64,000 bases of DNA, from contig JAPTJF010000004.1 of assembly GCA_029339195.1 (NCBI GenBank), positions 310,001 to 374,000 on the forward strand, in the 5' to 3' direction. This DNA is from Micractinium sp. NFX-FRZ (lineage: Eukaryota; Chlorophyta; Trebouxiophyceae; Chlorellales; Chlorellaceae). The first letter of the stretch is position 1. Every line of letters begins with the position of its first letter. A program made the position numbers and the translations under genes. The notes under the pieces are model-generated. The model was given only the letters and a program-made list of their open reading frames with translations. It had not been told where the DNA came from and did not search any database. This document shows positions 1-11,800 of this stretch, piece after piece.

Positions 1-775
1 GGTCAGGGCATGGGCGGGGCAATGGGACAGGAACAGGGGCAGGCTGCCCGCCAGCAGACAGCGGGCTGGCATGCCCACACCGCTCCCGCAGTCGGCGCGG
101 CGCACCTCTGCAGCTCCTCGCTAGCTGCGGCCGCGCCCCGCGGCTGTGCCGCTCCTGCTGCACCTGTGACGTTTAAGGCAGGCTCCGCTGCCTGCACAAG
201 CTGCTCTGCTGTGTGCGCCACACCAAATTCTTGATCGCTGCGGAAGTAGCTGTGCGTGGCTTGCAGCCTGCGTGGCCGCCGCTGCACCGCAGGTTGGACA
301 GCCAGCCGTGGGCCCAGGGAGCCCAGGCAGGCTGCTTGGCCAAGCATGAACCCTCGCTGCTGCCGGACCCAAGGCTATACTGTGTGCAGCAATCAATTAT
401 CGGGCTGATACCGTGCAAGGTTTGAAGACAGCCTGCCTCAGGGACTTCATTTCATTTTGCCCTCACGAGTGCCAACTCAGCAACGCCGAAATGCTTGGGG
501 GAGGCATTCCATTTCACGCTGCTGATCATGCACTCGGTAGAGCATGCATGCTACGTGAGGCGCTGCTCCCTGCCCCCGCGCTGGTCAACGCTGACGGACT
601 TCCGCGGCTCGGCACGCTTTGAGCTCATAGTAGAAGCGGCCCGTGAGCTCAACCTGGCAGCCCGTAGTCTGCACAAGACATTATTGCAGCACAGCTGGAG
701 CGCCCCGAGCCTCCGCCGCCACCGCCGCCGCCACCCGCTTCCCGCCCGTCGTTGCCGTTGCCTCACTCCGGAAGC
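1..775. other. No gene recognised; upstream of DNAAF11
   Basis: GC-rich sequence ahead of the first gene. I see no open frame with a recognisable protein family on either strand and no convincing splice chain. Only short, compositionally biased frames occur. It presumably holds the DNAAF11 promoter and 5' leader, and perhaps the end of a gene lying outside the window. Confidence 0.4.
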
Positions 776-3008
776 ATGGCTCGCATCACGGCCGAGCTGC
801 TCCGCCGGCGCGCAGAGCACAACGACCGGTGCCTGAGCACGCTGCAGGAGATCGCGCTGCACGCGCAGGGCATTGAGCGCATCGAACTGCTCAACCAGCT
901 GTGCCGCAACCTGCGCATCCTGCTCCTCCAGAACAACCTCATCTCCAGGATCGAGGGGCTGCACCGCCTCAAGGTGTGCACCACTGCCCAGTCGAGAGTC
1001 GCTGACGCCTGCAGTATAGGGCCTGCCTTGGCGCTCGGGCGCAGCCACCCTGCACCGCCCTGCACCTGCCCGCCCATGCCTCCCCCACCCCGCCAACCGT
1101 CCCTGAGCAGCACCCACCACCCCACCCATCCGCCCACCTCCACCCTCACCCACCCCGCAGGAGCTGGAGCAGCTGAACCTGGCTGTCAACAACATCACGC
1201 GGGTGCAGAACCTGCAGCGCTGCGAGAGCCTGCGGCGCCTGGACCTGACCGTGAACTTTATAGACACGCTGGGCCTGCTGAGCCTGAAGAGCCTGGCGCA
1301 CTTGGAGCGCCTGGAGGAGCTGCACCTGCTGGGCAACCCGTGCACCCGCTGGCCGGGCTACCGGGCGTTTGTGCTGGGCACGCTGCCGCGCCTGCAGCGC
1401 CTGGATGGCGAGCAGGTGCCGCGGGGGGTGGGGGTGGGGGTGGGGGTGACATTTCTGTGGTTGTTGGGCAAGGAGAGCGGGCGAAGGGCAGAGCATCTGG
1501 GCTCGGCAGGGTTGAATGGGAGACACCAGTGTGTGAGATGCCCCAACCAGCCATACAGGCAGCCTTTGTGCGCTGCGCGATGCCACCCAGACCTTCCCTG
1601 CCCCGCTGGCCTAGCTTCAACAAAGCATACCCCTCTTACAGACAGGCCCAAGTAGGGTGTGCACCATATACTGAGAAGGTGGTGAGGCACTCGCCTGCCT
1701 GTGCAGGTGCGCCCCTCGGAGCGCATCGCAGCTGTGCGGCAGCTGGCTGAGCTGGAGGCGCGGCTGCGGGCTGAGCTGGCGGCACAGGGGCTGGACCCGG
1801 ATGAGGCTGCGCAGGTGGGGCAGGGTGGGGGTTTTGCGGCTGCTGACCCTTCCTGCATCTGCAGCAGGTGGAGGAGCTGGAGGAAGTCAAGGTGCGGGGC
1901 ACTTGTGGTGCTCACTCTGCGCCCTGTCTGCCGACATGGCCTTGCCTTGCATGACATGACCCATGCACCCCCTGCTGGCAGGTGGAGGACGACAGCCTGG
2001 CGGATGTGCAGGAGACGGGGTTTGTGGACGAGCAGGGCCAGCTGGTGCGCCCCTGGTGCCCCGCCACCCGTGTGCTGGAGCACCGCGAGGCGGAGGCGGA
2101 GGCGGCGGCAGCAGAGGCGCAGTGGCGGGGGGCGCAGGACACGGGGGCGGGGCTTCTGGGGGCGGGGGAGCTGGAGCGGCCGCTGCGCACGGGATTCCCC
2201 GCCATTGAGGAGGGGCAGCCCATCTACCAGAAGAACGAGGGTGAGCGGGGAGGAGGGGGAGCGAACCGATGAGTGTTCTCCGCTTGTGACCTGGGCCTGG
2301 GCAGGCTGGGCAGGCAGCCGGCATGGTGCCTGCTGGCGGGGCACCCAGCGTCGCTTTGCCCTGCGCACCCCACCCACCCCACATTGCCCTCACGCCCATG
2401 CAAGGCCCCCCAACATTGAGGCACTTACGCCTCCCTGCCCACCAACTTGAGCCCGCTTCTGTGCTCAACACCGGCAACCCCTCGCCGCTGCCCGCCCTTC
2501 CCTTGCCCCGCCCCTCGCCCCTGCAGGCAAGTGGGAGTACAGCCTTGACGAGAGCGCCGACGGGTGCAGCCTTCTGCTGGACGTGGCCTTTGGGCGCTAC
2601 CTGGACACCTCTGCCATACAGGCTGATGTGCAGCCCACATATGTGCGGCTGCTGGCCAAAGGGCAGCTGCTGCAGCTGGCGCTGCCTGCAGAGGTGTCGC
2701 CTGATGCGGCGGTGGCGCAGCGCTCCAAGACTACGGGCAATTTGGTGGTCACGATGCCGCTGGCTGCTGTGCAGGGCGAGGGCAGCAGCGGGGGGGCCGG
2801 CGGAATCTGCCTGCGCCCGCGGGCGGTTGGCCAGGGCGCCGAGAACGCGTCGTGCGCGGACAACCGGGGCGCGGCGGGCGGCGGCAGCAGGGGCAGGGGG
2901 AAGGCGGCGGCGCTGGCGGCGCCAGAGCAGCTGCCTCCGGCGGTGGTCAGCGCAGTGGCGGCAGCAGGAGGAGGGGATGAGGCAGATGACGATCTGCCAC
3001 CACTGTGA
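776..3008 (+). CDS. DNAAF11: Dynein axonemal assembly factor 11 (LRRC6-like)
   Basis: The protein is a leucine-rich-repeat and CS-like-domain cytoplasmic factor needed in other eukaryotes to pre-assemble axonemal dynein arms. Six exons (776-973, 1161-1415, 1707-1814, 1865-1891, 1982-2240, 2527-3008) join in frame to about 442 residues. The N-terminus MARITAELLRRRAEHND matches the family start (MGRIT..L.RR.AEHND). LRR units follow, including LDLTVNFID and LHLLGNPC, then the LRR cap ending LQRLDGEQ. The C-terminus has the family block DVQPTYVRLLAKG and RSKTTGNLVVTMP, which ends the CS-like domain. A Gly-rich tail follows. The small fourth exon and its acceptor (1864 or 1867) are the least certain part. 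The gene implies either flagellated cells or a relic of them. Family identity is firm; a role in this organism is inference. Confidence 0.9.
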
Positions 3009-3549
3009 GCGCTGGCTGTGACCCTCCGACTTCCACAGCATGCTGTGCAGCATCAAGCCGCCTTCTTGCAGTAATGGTGCTGTGCTTTGGGCTGTGCTTA
3101 CAATAAGGCACTGCAAAAGTGGGAACCTGTTGGCATGCGGTGCGGCAGCTGCGGCCGGCGGAAGTGATGCGATGGGACAGGCAGACGTAATGGGACGTTG
3201 AGGGGGAGCGGCATGATTGAGCAGGGGAAGGGGGCAGCAGGGAGGGGAGCACGAGCGGAATATGGAGCAGAAGATGCTTGCAGCAAGATGCACTGCAAGT
3301 GGCTGGGTGAAGGGGAAAGGGACACGTAAGGTAAGAGCAGTGCTACAGGGGGCACCGCCGCAGCAGCCACACGGCAGCGGCCGAAGCGGCGGCAGAGAGT
3401 ATGCTACAAGGTGCCCAGGGCGGGCAGGGACGTGACGTGCACAGGCCGGCACAGCGGTCGCGCAGGTGGTGCCAAGCGGCATATGTGTGCCATGCTGCGC
3501 CATGCTGTGCGCCGGTGTGCTGCGCCATCACATGCTGTGCACGCTGTGC
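3009..3549. other. Convergent 3' region of DNAAF11 and NSA2
   Basis: This is a gap of about 540 bases between two genes that end towards each other. It should hold both 3' untranslated regions. No coding frame is supported. A minus-strand TGTAA lies at 3098-3102, suitable for the NSA2 transcript. Confidence 0.5.
3098..3102 (-). terminator. Putative TGTAA polyadenylation signal of NSA2
   Basis: TGTAA reads on the minus strand about 450 bases beyond the NSA2 stop. UGUAA is the polyadenylation signal known from chlorophyte algae. The assignment is by position only. Confidence 0.4.
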
Positions 3550-5661
3550 TCACACCAGCAGCACGGCGTTGATGCAGCCGTCGTTCTCGGGGTTGTTTGT
3601 CACTGCAGCAGGAGGGAGGGCAGGGGCATGGGGCAGGTCAGGTTCGACCCATGTCGCAGCCGGGGAAGACTGGCAGTCGAGGGGCGGGGGCAGCGGCCGA
3701 CTGGCCCAAGCGGCGCACGACAGGCAGACACGCTGCGCCGCACATCAGCCATGAGCGGAGGGGCAGGTGCCGTAGAGCAGGTAGGCAGGCAGGCAGCACC
3801 GCCTGTAGGCATCCCAAGCCGGCATCCCCCTCCCCTCCCCCTGGCCGGCTGTTCCCCAACACGCCTCACCTTGCGCGTACTTGCCCCACACCACCTTGCC
3901 GCCGGGCGTCACCAGGCCCAGCTCGCTCACGTTCACCTCGATGATGGTACCTGCGGGCACCCAATGCAATCAATTCAAAAGCTGAATCAAGCCGCCTGCA
4001 TCTTTCGAGGTGCCTGCAGGGGGAACCTGCCGCCACCGTGCCGCTCACCCCCACGCAACAAGCCAGCAGCTCAAGAGCGCGTCACAAACGAGCTCACCCT
4101 TGGTGACCACGCCCAGCCCGGTGTAGGCCTGCCCGTTGGGGTTCTTCTTCACCCCAATGATCTCCAGCTGGAACGTGGCCTTGAGCTCCGGGTGCGTCAC
4201 GTGCGCCTTGTTCATGCGCAGGCCGGTGGGCCGGATGAAGCGCTCGTACTTTGGCGGCTTGCGCGTGAAGCCGGGGGGCACAAAGGTGACCTGGGAGGAA
4301 GGAAGGAAGGAGGGGGAGGGCAGGGAGCGGGTGGGCTGGCGAAAAGACAGGCCAATAAGGTTGCATGCCTGGGGCAGTCACAGCACCCGCCCGCTCCCAG
4401 GCAGGCGAAGCAGGCGGCCCCCACAGCCACGGCAGCCACGGGCGGGTGGGACAACACGGCGGCCCCGCCCCGCCCCAAATCGCATTCTTCCACAACACCC
4501 CGCCCGCCCACCCACCTTTGTGACCATGCGCTTCCACTCCTTCTTCTTGCGCTTGCCCGTGCGCAGCACCTTGAACATCTCGTCCTCCGCCACCGGCCGC
4601 ACCTGCCAGGAGGCAGCAACGAGCAGAGAGCAACCAGGCGTGGAGGGCACATTGGGGATGAACATGTGCACAGGGCAGGCTGAGAGGCGGCAGCAGCACG
4701 AAAGCATGCGCAGCAGCGGCGGCACGCCACCAGGTCTGCACAGCAGCAGCAGCAGCTGGCGTGGTGCGGCAGCACCATTGGCACGGCCCCACCGCCCCCT
4801 GCTTCTCTCACCTTTGGCAGCGGCACCTCCCACTTGCCCGCCTTCTCCTTCCGCTTCTGCTTGATCGTGTTGCTCAGCACCTTGGCGCGCTCAGTCTGCA
4901 GGGAAGTGGGGGCGGGAGGAGGCAAGTGTGGCAAGCAGTGGTGGTTAGCAAAGTGTGTGAGAGCCTGGTTTTGGTGAGTGTGCGTGCTGCTCAGCAACGG
5001 CCGCGCCCAGCCTACGAGGGGATTGTTCACGCAGTGAAATGAGATGTGCATGAGAACGTGCACGAGATATCGGAGTGTTTGAGAACTTGGATTGTTTGAG
5101 CACGAGACAGTGTCACTTAGCATTGTGGTGCATGCACTGTCACTTAGCATTGTGGTGCATGTACCTTATGCCCGCATGCAAACAAAAACTATGCCCGCAT
5201 GCAAACACATTCTGCCCCGCACGCATGCCCCTGTGCCGGCCCTCCAGGCATCCGCTGCCTCCCCCTCTCCCTCGCAGGCTCGGCCTCCCCAACCCGCCTG
5301 CCATCCCCTCACCCCCCGCCCCCTACGCTGCCCGCCTGCCCGCCCGCCCGCCCCTCGCATCCTGCCACCCACACACCTGCTCACGCTCCAGCAGGTAGGC
5401 TGGCACCGCCGACCCCTTGGCGCCGTCGTCCGCCTTGTGCTTCTTGTCCTTCTCCTCGTGCATCGCAATCGTCTTGCGCATCACCGCCTTCTCCTTGGCC
5501 CGCTCCTTGGCCAGCATCTTGCCCTTGATGCCCAGTGTGCGCTGCGCCATGGCCGACCGCTTCTTCACGCTGCGCGCCTCCTTCTTGCGCGTCCGCTCCT
5601 CATGGTCCAGCTGCCGCCCATACCGCTTGCGGTGCAGCTCAATGTGCTCGCCCTGGGGCAT
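3550..5661 (-). CDS. NSA2: Ribosome biogenesis protein NSA2
   Basis: NSA2 (TINP1 in animals) is a nucleolar factor for 27S pre-rRNA processing and 60S subunit assembly. Six exons on the minus strand (5661-5377, 4895-4812, 4602-4516, 4290-4098, 3950-3870, 3602-3550) join in frame to 260 residues, the usual family length. The start [15 protein letters not shown] is the family N-terminus. Other blocks include [35 protein letters not shown] and [11 protein letters not shown]. The S8e-like C-terminal half is [10 protein letters not shown] ... [12 protein letters not shown], ending [12 protein letters not shown] at the stop. The gene is head to head with the DUF493 gene (460 bases apart). Intron 1 contains two short tandem repeats. 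The sequence shows no defects. Confidence 0.97.
5108..5211. repeat. Two short tandem repeats in NSA2 intron 1
   Basis: A 27-base unit containing gtcacttagcattgtggtg occurs twice (5108-5161). It is followed by a unit of about 22-24 bases containing tatgcccgcatgcaaaca, also twice (5167-5211). They lie inside the first intron and do not resemble an exon edge. Confidence 0.85.
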
Positions 5662-6121
5662 GGCTGCTGCTGCCGGCGCCCGGCGGTGCTAGGGGGCCGA
5701 GTGGCAAATTCGAGAGGGCTGTGGGGAGGGCAGGCGGGCCCCTGGGCCTGGCTGGCCGAAAGCTGAGCGCGCCGGCAAGTGGCGGCGGTGAGCGCTGCGG
5801 TGCTGTGGCGCCTGTGTTAGTTTCTGGGGCGCCTGCTGAATTGATGCCGCACGCAGAAGGCGTGGTCCGGCAGTCGGCTAGCGAGCGGCGGCACTCAGCA
5901 CCACATGCACTGGCCCACAGACGGCGCGGTGCGACCCTGAAACTGGGCTGGGCAGGGGCGGACAGAGGCACTGCAGAGGACTAGCTTTGCCAAAGCAGGC
6001 CCTGCATCTCGGCGCCTCGCTGGCAATTGCGGCGCCATCAAGGGCTTCTGGCGCGTTTTCGCTGCGATCTACTGCTCCTTCCTTGATTGCACATAGCCCA
6101 GGCAACTCGCAAGCTTCCTCA
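5662..6121. promoter_or_regulatory. Divergent intergenic region, NSA2 / DUF493 gene
   Basis: These 460 bases separate two genes transcribed away from each other, so both promoters and 5' leaders should lie here. I see no TATA box at a convincing distance. An in-frame upstream start codon (5987) could extend the DUF493 protein by 45 residues. Confidence 0.5.
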
Positions 6122-8169
6122 ATGCGCTGCGCGGCAACCTCTCTGACAGCGGCGCGCAGCCTGTCGCTGTGCCTGCGGCCAGGGCTCAGGACCTGGCGGG
6201 CGGGTCCCCGAGCAGCTCCAGCGCTGCCTCTGGTCCGGTGTAGCAGCAGCGGCACCAGCGGCGGCGGCAGCGACGACGGCTCCCAGTCGTCCGACGCTGT
6301 GTACAAGGGCTTTGCTGCGCGGGGCCAGCAGCAGCAGCAGCCGCAGCAGCAGCCACCCACAGCAGCAGATGCGCTGCAAAACACGCTAGCAGGTGGGCAG
6401 GGCACGTGCTGTGCCTGTGGGGTTGGTCGAGAACCTTGGGAACCGAGTGCGGCACTGCTGCGCTTGTTTCCTGTGTTCTTCATTTCCTAGAGGGAGCACT
6501 TGGGTATCCACTGCCTCCGCTGACAGTCAAAGCTTGCTATCAGCTCTCTGCGCAGTTGACAGCCAGGCTTGTGCGCTGTGCGCTCATGCTGAGGGGAGGG
6601 GGACCTCGGTGGCCGTGCGGCGCCGGGCCGGGGCTCCCAGCGTTAGGCACCGTGCGCATGCACCCAGCCTCGGCTGCCCATCTCTGCTGCTTGGTCCCCC
6701 TTCATTGCTCATTCCACGCCTCACCACACTTGTTTCCGATCACTTCATTTCACGGCACCGGCGGATGATCACTTCATTTCACGGCACCGGCTCCGCCCGC
6801 CCGCCGCAACCAACCCGTCCCGCCGTGCAGGGCTGTCTGCCAACGTGGGGCGCGTGCCGGCGGGGAACAACGTGATTCTGGACACCACCAACGACGAGGA
6901 CAAGTGGCGCGAGCTGGACATGCAGGTTGGCACATGGGCGGGCACCGGGGGGGGGAGGAGGTCGGTACAGTCCAGCGCAGCTGAATGGAGGTTTGGCAGG
7001 CTGATTTGCTGCTGGAGGTGTGGGCATGCTAGCCGGTGGCTGGCTGGGGCGTGCCGCCAATGCAACGCGGGGTGGGTCCCGCTGACGGGGCAGTCCAATG
7101 CAACATCCAGGGAGTCATGCAGGGCTGAAGACGGCAGCAGTAGAGGTGTTGGAGGGGATGCCAGCAGCAGCAAGGCAACAGGGCTATCCACTACGGCGGC
7201 AGCGGGGTGTTAGCAGCAGCAGCCGCAGCAGCACAACCAGCTGGGATTTGGCCCAACCATGTGCCCCCGCCTTCCCCTTGGGCCCCCCTCCCCTTCCAGG
7301 TGAACGAGTACCCTGGGCAGCGCACGTTCAAGGCCATCGGCACCGGGGACCAAGACTTTGTGGCGGTGAGAGGCGCCCGCCCGCTCATCCCTTGCATACC
7401 CTGTGCCTCCTGCGGCCTGCGCATCGGGTCGGGTCCACAAGTGCACTGCCCTGCTGGCGCAGCTTTGTGGGGGCCAGGGCCAGCCCGCAGGGGATGCGAG
7501 CGCTCACCACGCCCCCCACACTGAGCGTGCTGCCCTTGCCTGCCCCTCCACCCTCCACATGTGTGGAGGGTGTGGTGGGCCATGCCTGGGCTCTGGCCTG
7601 CTCTCGGCTGTCCCAAGTGTCTCACATCACCCCTCACCAGCTGCCTCTCCACCTCACTCCTTCCTGCCTGCCCTTCCCCCCCGTCGCAGGCGATGACCAA
7701 GTGTGTGGAGGATGTTGTGGGCAAGGTGCACGAGGAGTGCATCAACCAGCGGCTCTCCGCCAAGGGCAACTACGTCTCGGTCACAGGTAAGCAAAACACA
7801 GGGATTGGACAGCTGTGATACTTTTTCGACCTGGAGGGCTGACTGGGTGCATGAGCGGCAATTGGGCCACACGAGCAGCCCGGGAGCCGGGACGGCGGCC
7901 TGCCTCTCTCTGCCCGCTGCTCTCCTCTGCCTTGATCGCTTGTGCCCCCCCTGTGTGTCGAGACACCCTGGTCATCGAGACACCCGGCCATGCTGTGTTG
8001 CGGTGAGCAGCCAGCAGCCAGCATTGCGCCTCCATCTTCTTGACTCGACATGGTGCCACCCTCCCTGCCGTGTCGTGCAGTGGGCCCCGTGTGGGTGGAG
8101 AACCCCGACCAGGTGCTGGCCATTTATGAGTCGATGAAGCAGGACGGCAGGCTGCGCTTCTTCTTCTGA
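6122..8169 (+). CDS. DUF493 (YbeD-like) protein, probably organelle-targeted
   Basis: The protein belongs to DUF493/UPF0250, small alpha/beta proteins of ACT-like fold found in bacteria (YbeD) and in plant plastids; no reaction is established. Five exons (6122-6392, 6831-6925, 7300-7365, 7690-7786, 8081-8169) give 205 residues. Residues 1-90 are rich in Arg, Ser, Ala and Gln, as expected of a transit peptide plus linker (MRCAATSLTAARSLSLCLRP). The domain follows: YPGQRTFKAIGTGDQDFV, an AMTKCVEDVVGKVHEECI helix, the diagnostic SAKGNYVSVTV strand and the C-terminal helix VLAIYESMKQDGRLRFFF. The start at 6122 was chosen because it opens the transit-like segment; 5987 is an in-frame alternative. 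Confidence 0.85.
6738..6791. repeat. 29-base tandem duplication in DUF493 gene intron 1
   Basis: The 25-base stretch beginning gatcacttcatttcacggca occurs at 6738-6762 and again at 6767-6791, just before the second exon. It carries no splice site of its own. Confidence 0.9.
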
Positions 8170-8858
8170 GGGCCAGCCATGCCCCGCTTCTGGGAGCTTA
8201 AAGAGCAGCCTGGGCTGCTTGCATCTGCATGCGCCAGGCTGGCACTCTGCATTCTCTCAGGCCTTTCCGAGCTGCTGCTCTTTGGGCCTGCTATTTGAGC
8301 GTTCTCTTTCGAGGCTTCCGGTGCTCATCTTTCAAAGTCCCCCAACCTGCGCTGCCTGGGCCCGCTCCTGCCTGGCACACCCCCCTTGCTCCTTTCCCGC
8401 CACCCTTGGTACTCACGAGCCCACAGTACGCGTGCTGCTTCCACGCCGCGCGTCAGTCAGTCAGCCTCCAATTTTCCCTGCAAGTTTTCACTGCTCTTGG
8501 CTCCCCTGTTTCAATGCTACGCTTTCATGCCCGTCTGAGCAACCCGACCCAGCGAGGTGTGAGCCGCCCCATGCGGGCGCAGGTGCCCAGCGCACCCAAC
8601 ACCAGGCTGTGGTCACAGGTTGAAAACCAGTACACTCATTGTGTAACACACTCGTTTCCATGCAAGGATGGAATAGCTGTGCTCAGGTTGATCAAAGAGG
8701 GGATGGGCAGTGTTTGCCGGGCCGTGACGTCAGACCAGGCGGGCCCCGCTGGCGCCACCCAATTGCATGGGTGGAGGCTGGCTTTGGCGATCGACACATT
8801 ACTAGGCCTCCCTGTCATATACCGAGATAGTGGGACAGCTCTGTGTCGTGCCGGGGCC
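8170..8858. other. 3' region of DUF493 gene and 5' region of DHQS-II gene
   Basis: These 690 bases lie between two genes on the same strand. A TGTAA at 8642-8646 suggests the upstream transcript ends there. The rest should hold the promoter of the next gene. A long open frame runs from 8229 into exon 1 of that gene, but its protein resembles nothing I know. Confidence 0.4.
8642..8646 (+). terminator. Putative TGTAA polyadenylation signal of the DUF493 gene
   Basis: Chlorophyte-type TGTAA about 470 bases after the stop at 8169. Position-based assignment. Confidence 0.4.
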
Positions 8859-11800
8859 ATGCGAGCCAACGCAGTGCCCGCACAAAGTCAGCGCCTTCAC
8901 GCAGAGCCTCTCCGCGTAACTTCATTTACCAGATATCGACGCGCCATGCAGCGGCGGCCCGCCTTGGCCACGGCGACTAGCAACGGTGGCAGCGGCGGTG
9001 GCGGCCCAGGCAGCGGCAGTGCCAAGGTGGTTTGGCTTAGCACGACTAACCAGGTGAGCACTAGCACACCCAGATGCCTCTCCCCATTTCTCTTTGGTGG
9101 TCCAAGAAGTGAGATAGCAGAGAAGAACATCAGAGGGAGCTTCGCTGACAAGCTCGGGCATGCCCCTTGATGCACACCCTCCTGTTGATGTCCATCGCCC
9201 CACCATCACCGCACACCCCGCAGGACGCATTGACAGCAGCGCTCGAGGCTGGCATCAGCACTGTTGTATTTGATTCCAGCTCGGCCGCTCAGGCAGAGGA
9301 GTGGCAGCAGCTGGGGCGCTTTGAGGCGCTCACACGCAGCCCAGATGGGCGGCTTCGGGATGCCAGCGGGGCGCAGGTGGGGGCCTTGGGAGAAGAGGGG
9401 CCCTGGGCTGGGGTGTGTGAAGGGGGCATACAGAGGTCGGGTCTCAAGGCCACGGGCCTCTTTGCAGGTGGGTGAGGTCGTTGTGCTCCAAACATCTCCG
9501 CTGCGTGTACCCTCCCCTTCCCACCCTCGCCCTGGCATGCACACTGCCTGCGAAAGTGCAGCGCTAAGGCGTAACTTAACACAGGCACATCAACGTGTCA
9601 TCATGTAGTGCAGGTGGGGCGGGTGCGCACGCTGGCGTCACCCGAAGACCTCCGGGCGGCTGAGCGGGAGGCGGCGGCTGCCGAGGGGGTGGTGGTGATG
9701 GATGCAAGCGACTGGCAGGTGGGGGAGGGTGGGTGGGGGAGCGGTTGGCAGGGCAGGGGGATGTGGTGTGGTGTCCTGTGGTGGCTGGGCATGGTGGGTG
9801 GCTGGGCTGGTGAGCAGTGGAAGGGGCGGGGTGCACTGCGCTGCCGGGGGCCGTGTGTCCCGATCCATCTGCCATAACTGTCCCATCACGACACCTGCAC
9901 GCCTCACCCAGCATGCCATCCCTGCCCAGTTTTGGTGGCTGTTTCCCTGCTAGCGTGTGGACGCACAGCACACGTGTTTGCTGTCATTGCTGACGGCGCG
10001 CCCCTGCCGTAACCTGGCGGCCTCACGGCAGCACAGTCTGCGGGCCACGCAACCGCCTGTGGTGTGCGCACCCTTTCTTCCTGCCTGCCAACACATTCTC
10101 ATCCACCGCAGATCATCCCTGCCGAGAACCTGGTGGCTGCCTACCAGCACAACCCAAGGGCCACGCTGCTGGCGGCCGCCCCCGACTGCGCCTCCAGCCG
10201 AGTGATGCTGGAGGCGCTGGAGGCGGGCACCGACGGCGTGCTGCTGCGCACCGACAGCCCAGCAGAGGTGGGTGGGCAGCTCCCAGACGTGGGCCGCCCG
10301 ACCTGCCTAATTAAGGGTAGTAAGAGGGTTTGGATTTTGCATGCCTCCTCCTGCTCCACCAGTGAACGCTGCATGTGTTCCAAAGTTTCTGTCGCTTCGC
10401 TGCCGCATGCACCGCTCCACCCACCCAACCATGCCTCCCTCCCTCCCTCCGTGCCGCTGTCACCTCCACAGGTGCGGGAGCTGGCCCGGTACCTGCGTGA
10501 GCGGCAGCAGCAGGGGGCGGCCCGCCTGCGGTACGACACCGCCACCGTGACCGCCGTGAGGCCGGTGGGCATGGGGGACCGCGCCTGCGTCGACCTGTGC
10601 AGGTGAGCCACCATACACTGGTACTACGTATGATACAGGTGTGCTTGCCTGCCTCCCCGCCTCCCCGCCTCCCCGTGTGGACCTGTGCAGGTAACCTTCT
10701 AGTGATCGGATGCTACTTATACTTATACTTGTACCTGCCTGCCTCCCTGCCTGCCTGCCTGCCTCGTTGGGCCTCCCCAGCCTGCCTGCCTGCCTGCCTC
10801 CCCACCTGCCACCCTGCCTGCCACCCCGCCTGCCCTGCAGCCTCTTAGAACCAGGGGAGGGGCTGCTGGTGGGCAGCTTTGCCCGCGCCATGTTCTTTTT
10901 GCATTCAGAGTGCGCCGAGAGCAAGTACATTGCCAGCCGGCCCTTCCGAGTGAACGCGGGGCCGGTGAGGGGGCAGGAGGGCGGCTGCTTTGGCCCGGCT
11001 TTGGCAGGACAGGGCAGAGGACACAGGAGGGCAGGGTGACAAGGCGGCAGGCTGGACACCGGTGCTGCTGCTCTGCGGGCGGGCAGGCGGGCCATTCTTC
11101 TTGCGTCCAACCCCTCGGCCCACCTTTCACCCTGTCCTTCGGGGTTCTGTCCTTCGGCCGCCCTTTCCCGCTTGCGCTCCCCCTGCCCACCCTATCTGTC
11201 CCCCTCCCCCCGCCTTTCCTGCCTGCCTCCCTCTGCAGGTGCACGCGTATGTGCAGTTGCCAGGTGGCAAGACTGGATACCTGTCGGAGCTCAAGTCTGG
11301 GTCCGAGGTGCTGGTGGCTGCAGCCGACGGCGGCACGCGTACCGCCCTGGTTGGGCGGGTCAAAATCGAGGCACGGCCGCTGGTGAGCACACCAGGGGCC
11401 AGCGGCGGGGGGGCCGAGCATTGGTTGCTTGCTGGCAGTAGCGCTGCTGCCGCTGCTGCTGCTCTGGATGCTGCTCTGGATGCTGCTGCTGTGCTGCTGG
11501 TCATGCGGAGTGGATGAAGAGGAGGGTGAATGAGAGAGCAAGCCGCTCCTCCCTGTGCAGCTGCGACAGCTGCAGTGCTGGTCTGGGAAGGCCCAGCAAG
11601 CGGCATCCAGCACCGGCCCCTGGCACCACACACGCCAGTCCTTACTGCCATGGCACGCTCCTCCCTTCCTTGAAGCGGAACGCCCACGTGGTGTGTGGCC
11701 TCCTCGCCTCCCTCCTCCCTGCTTGCCAGCCTTGCCAGCCCTACTCCCCACAGCACCTCCCGTGTGCTAACCCCGAAGTGGGTTGACATCCTTGCCCGCC

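Noticed and set aside
525..560. tRNA-like cactcggtagagcatg
   Set aside because: It resembles a D-arm, but there is no acceptor stem, anticodon arm or TTC loop at the right distance.
3636..3660. ggttcgaccc resembling a tRNA T-loop
   Set aside because: No D-arm or anticodon arm upstream. It lies in the last intron of NSA2.
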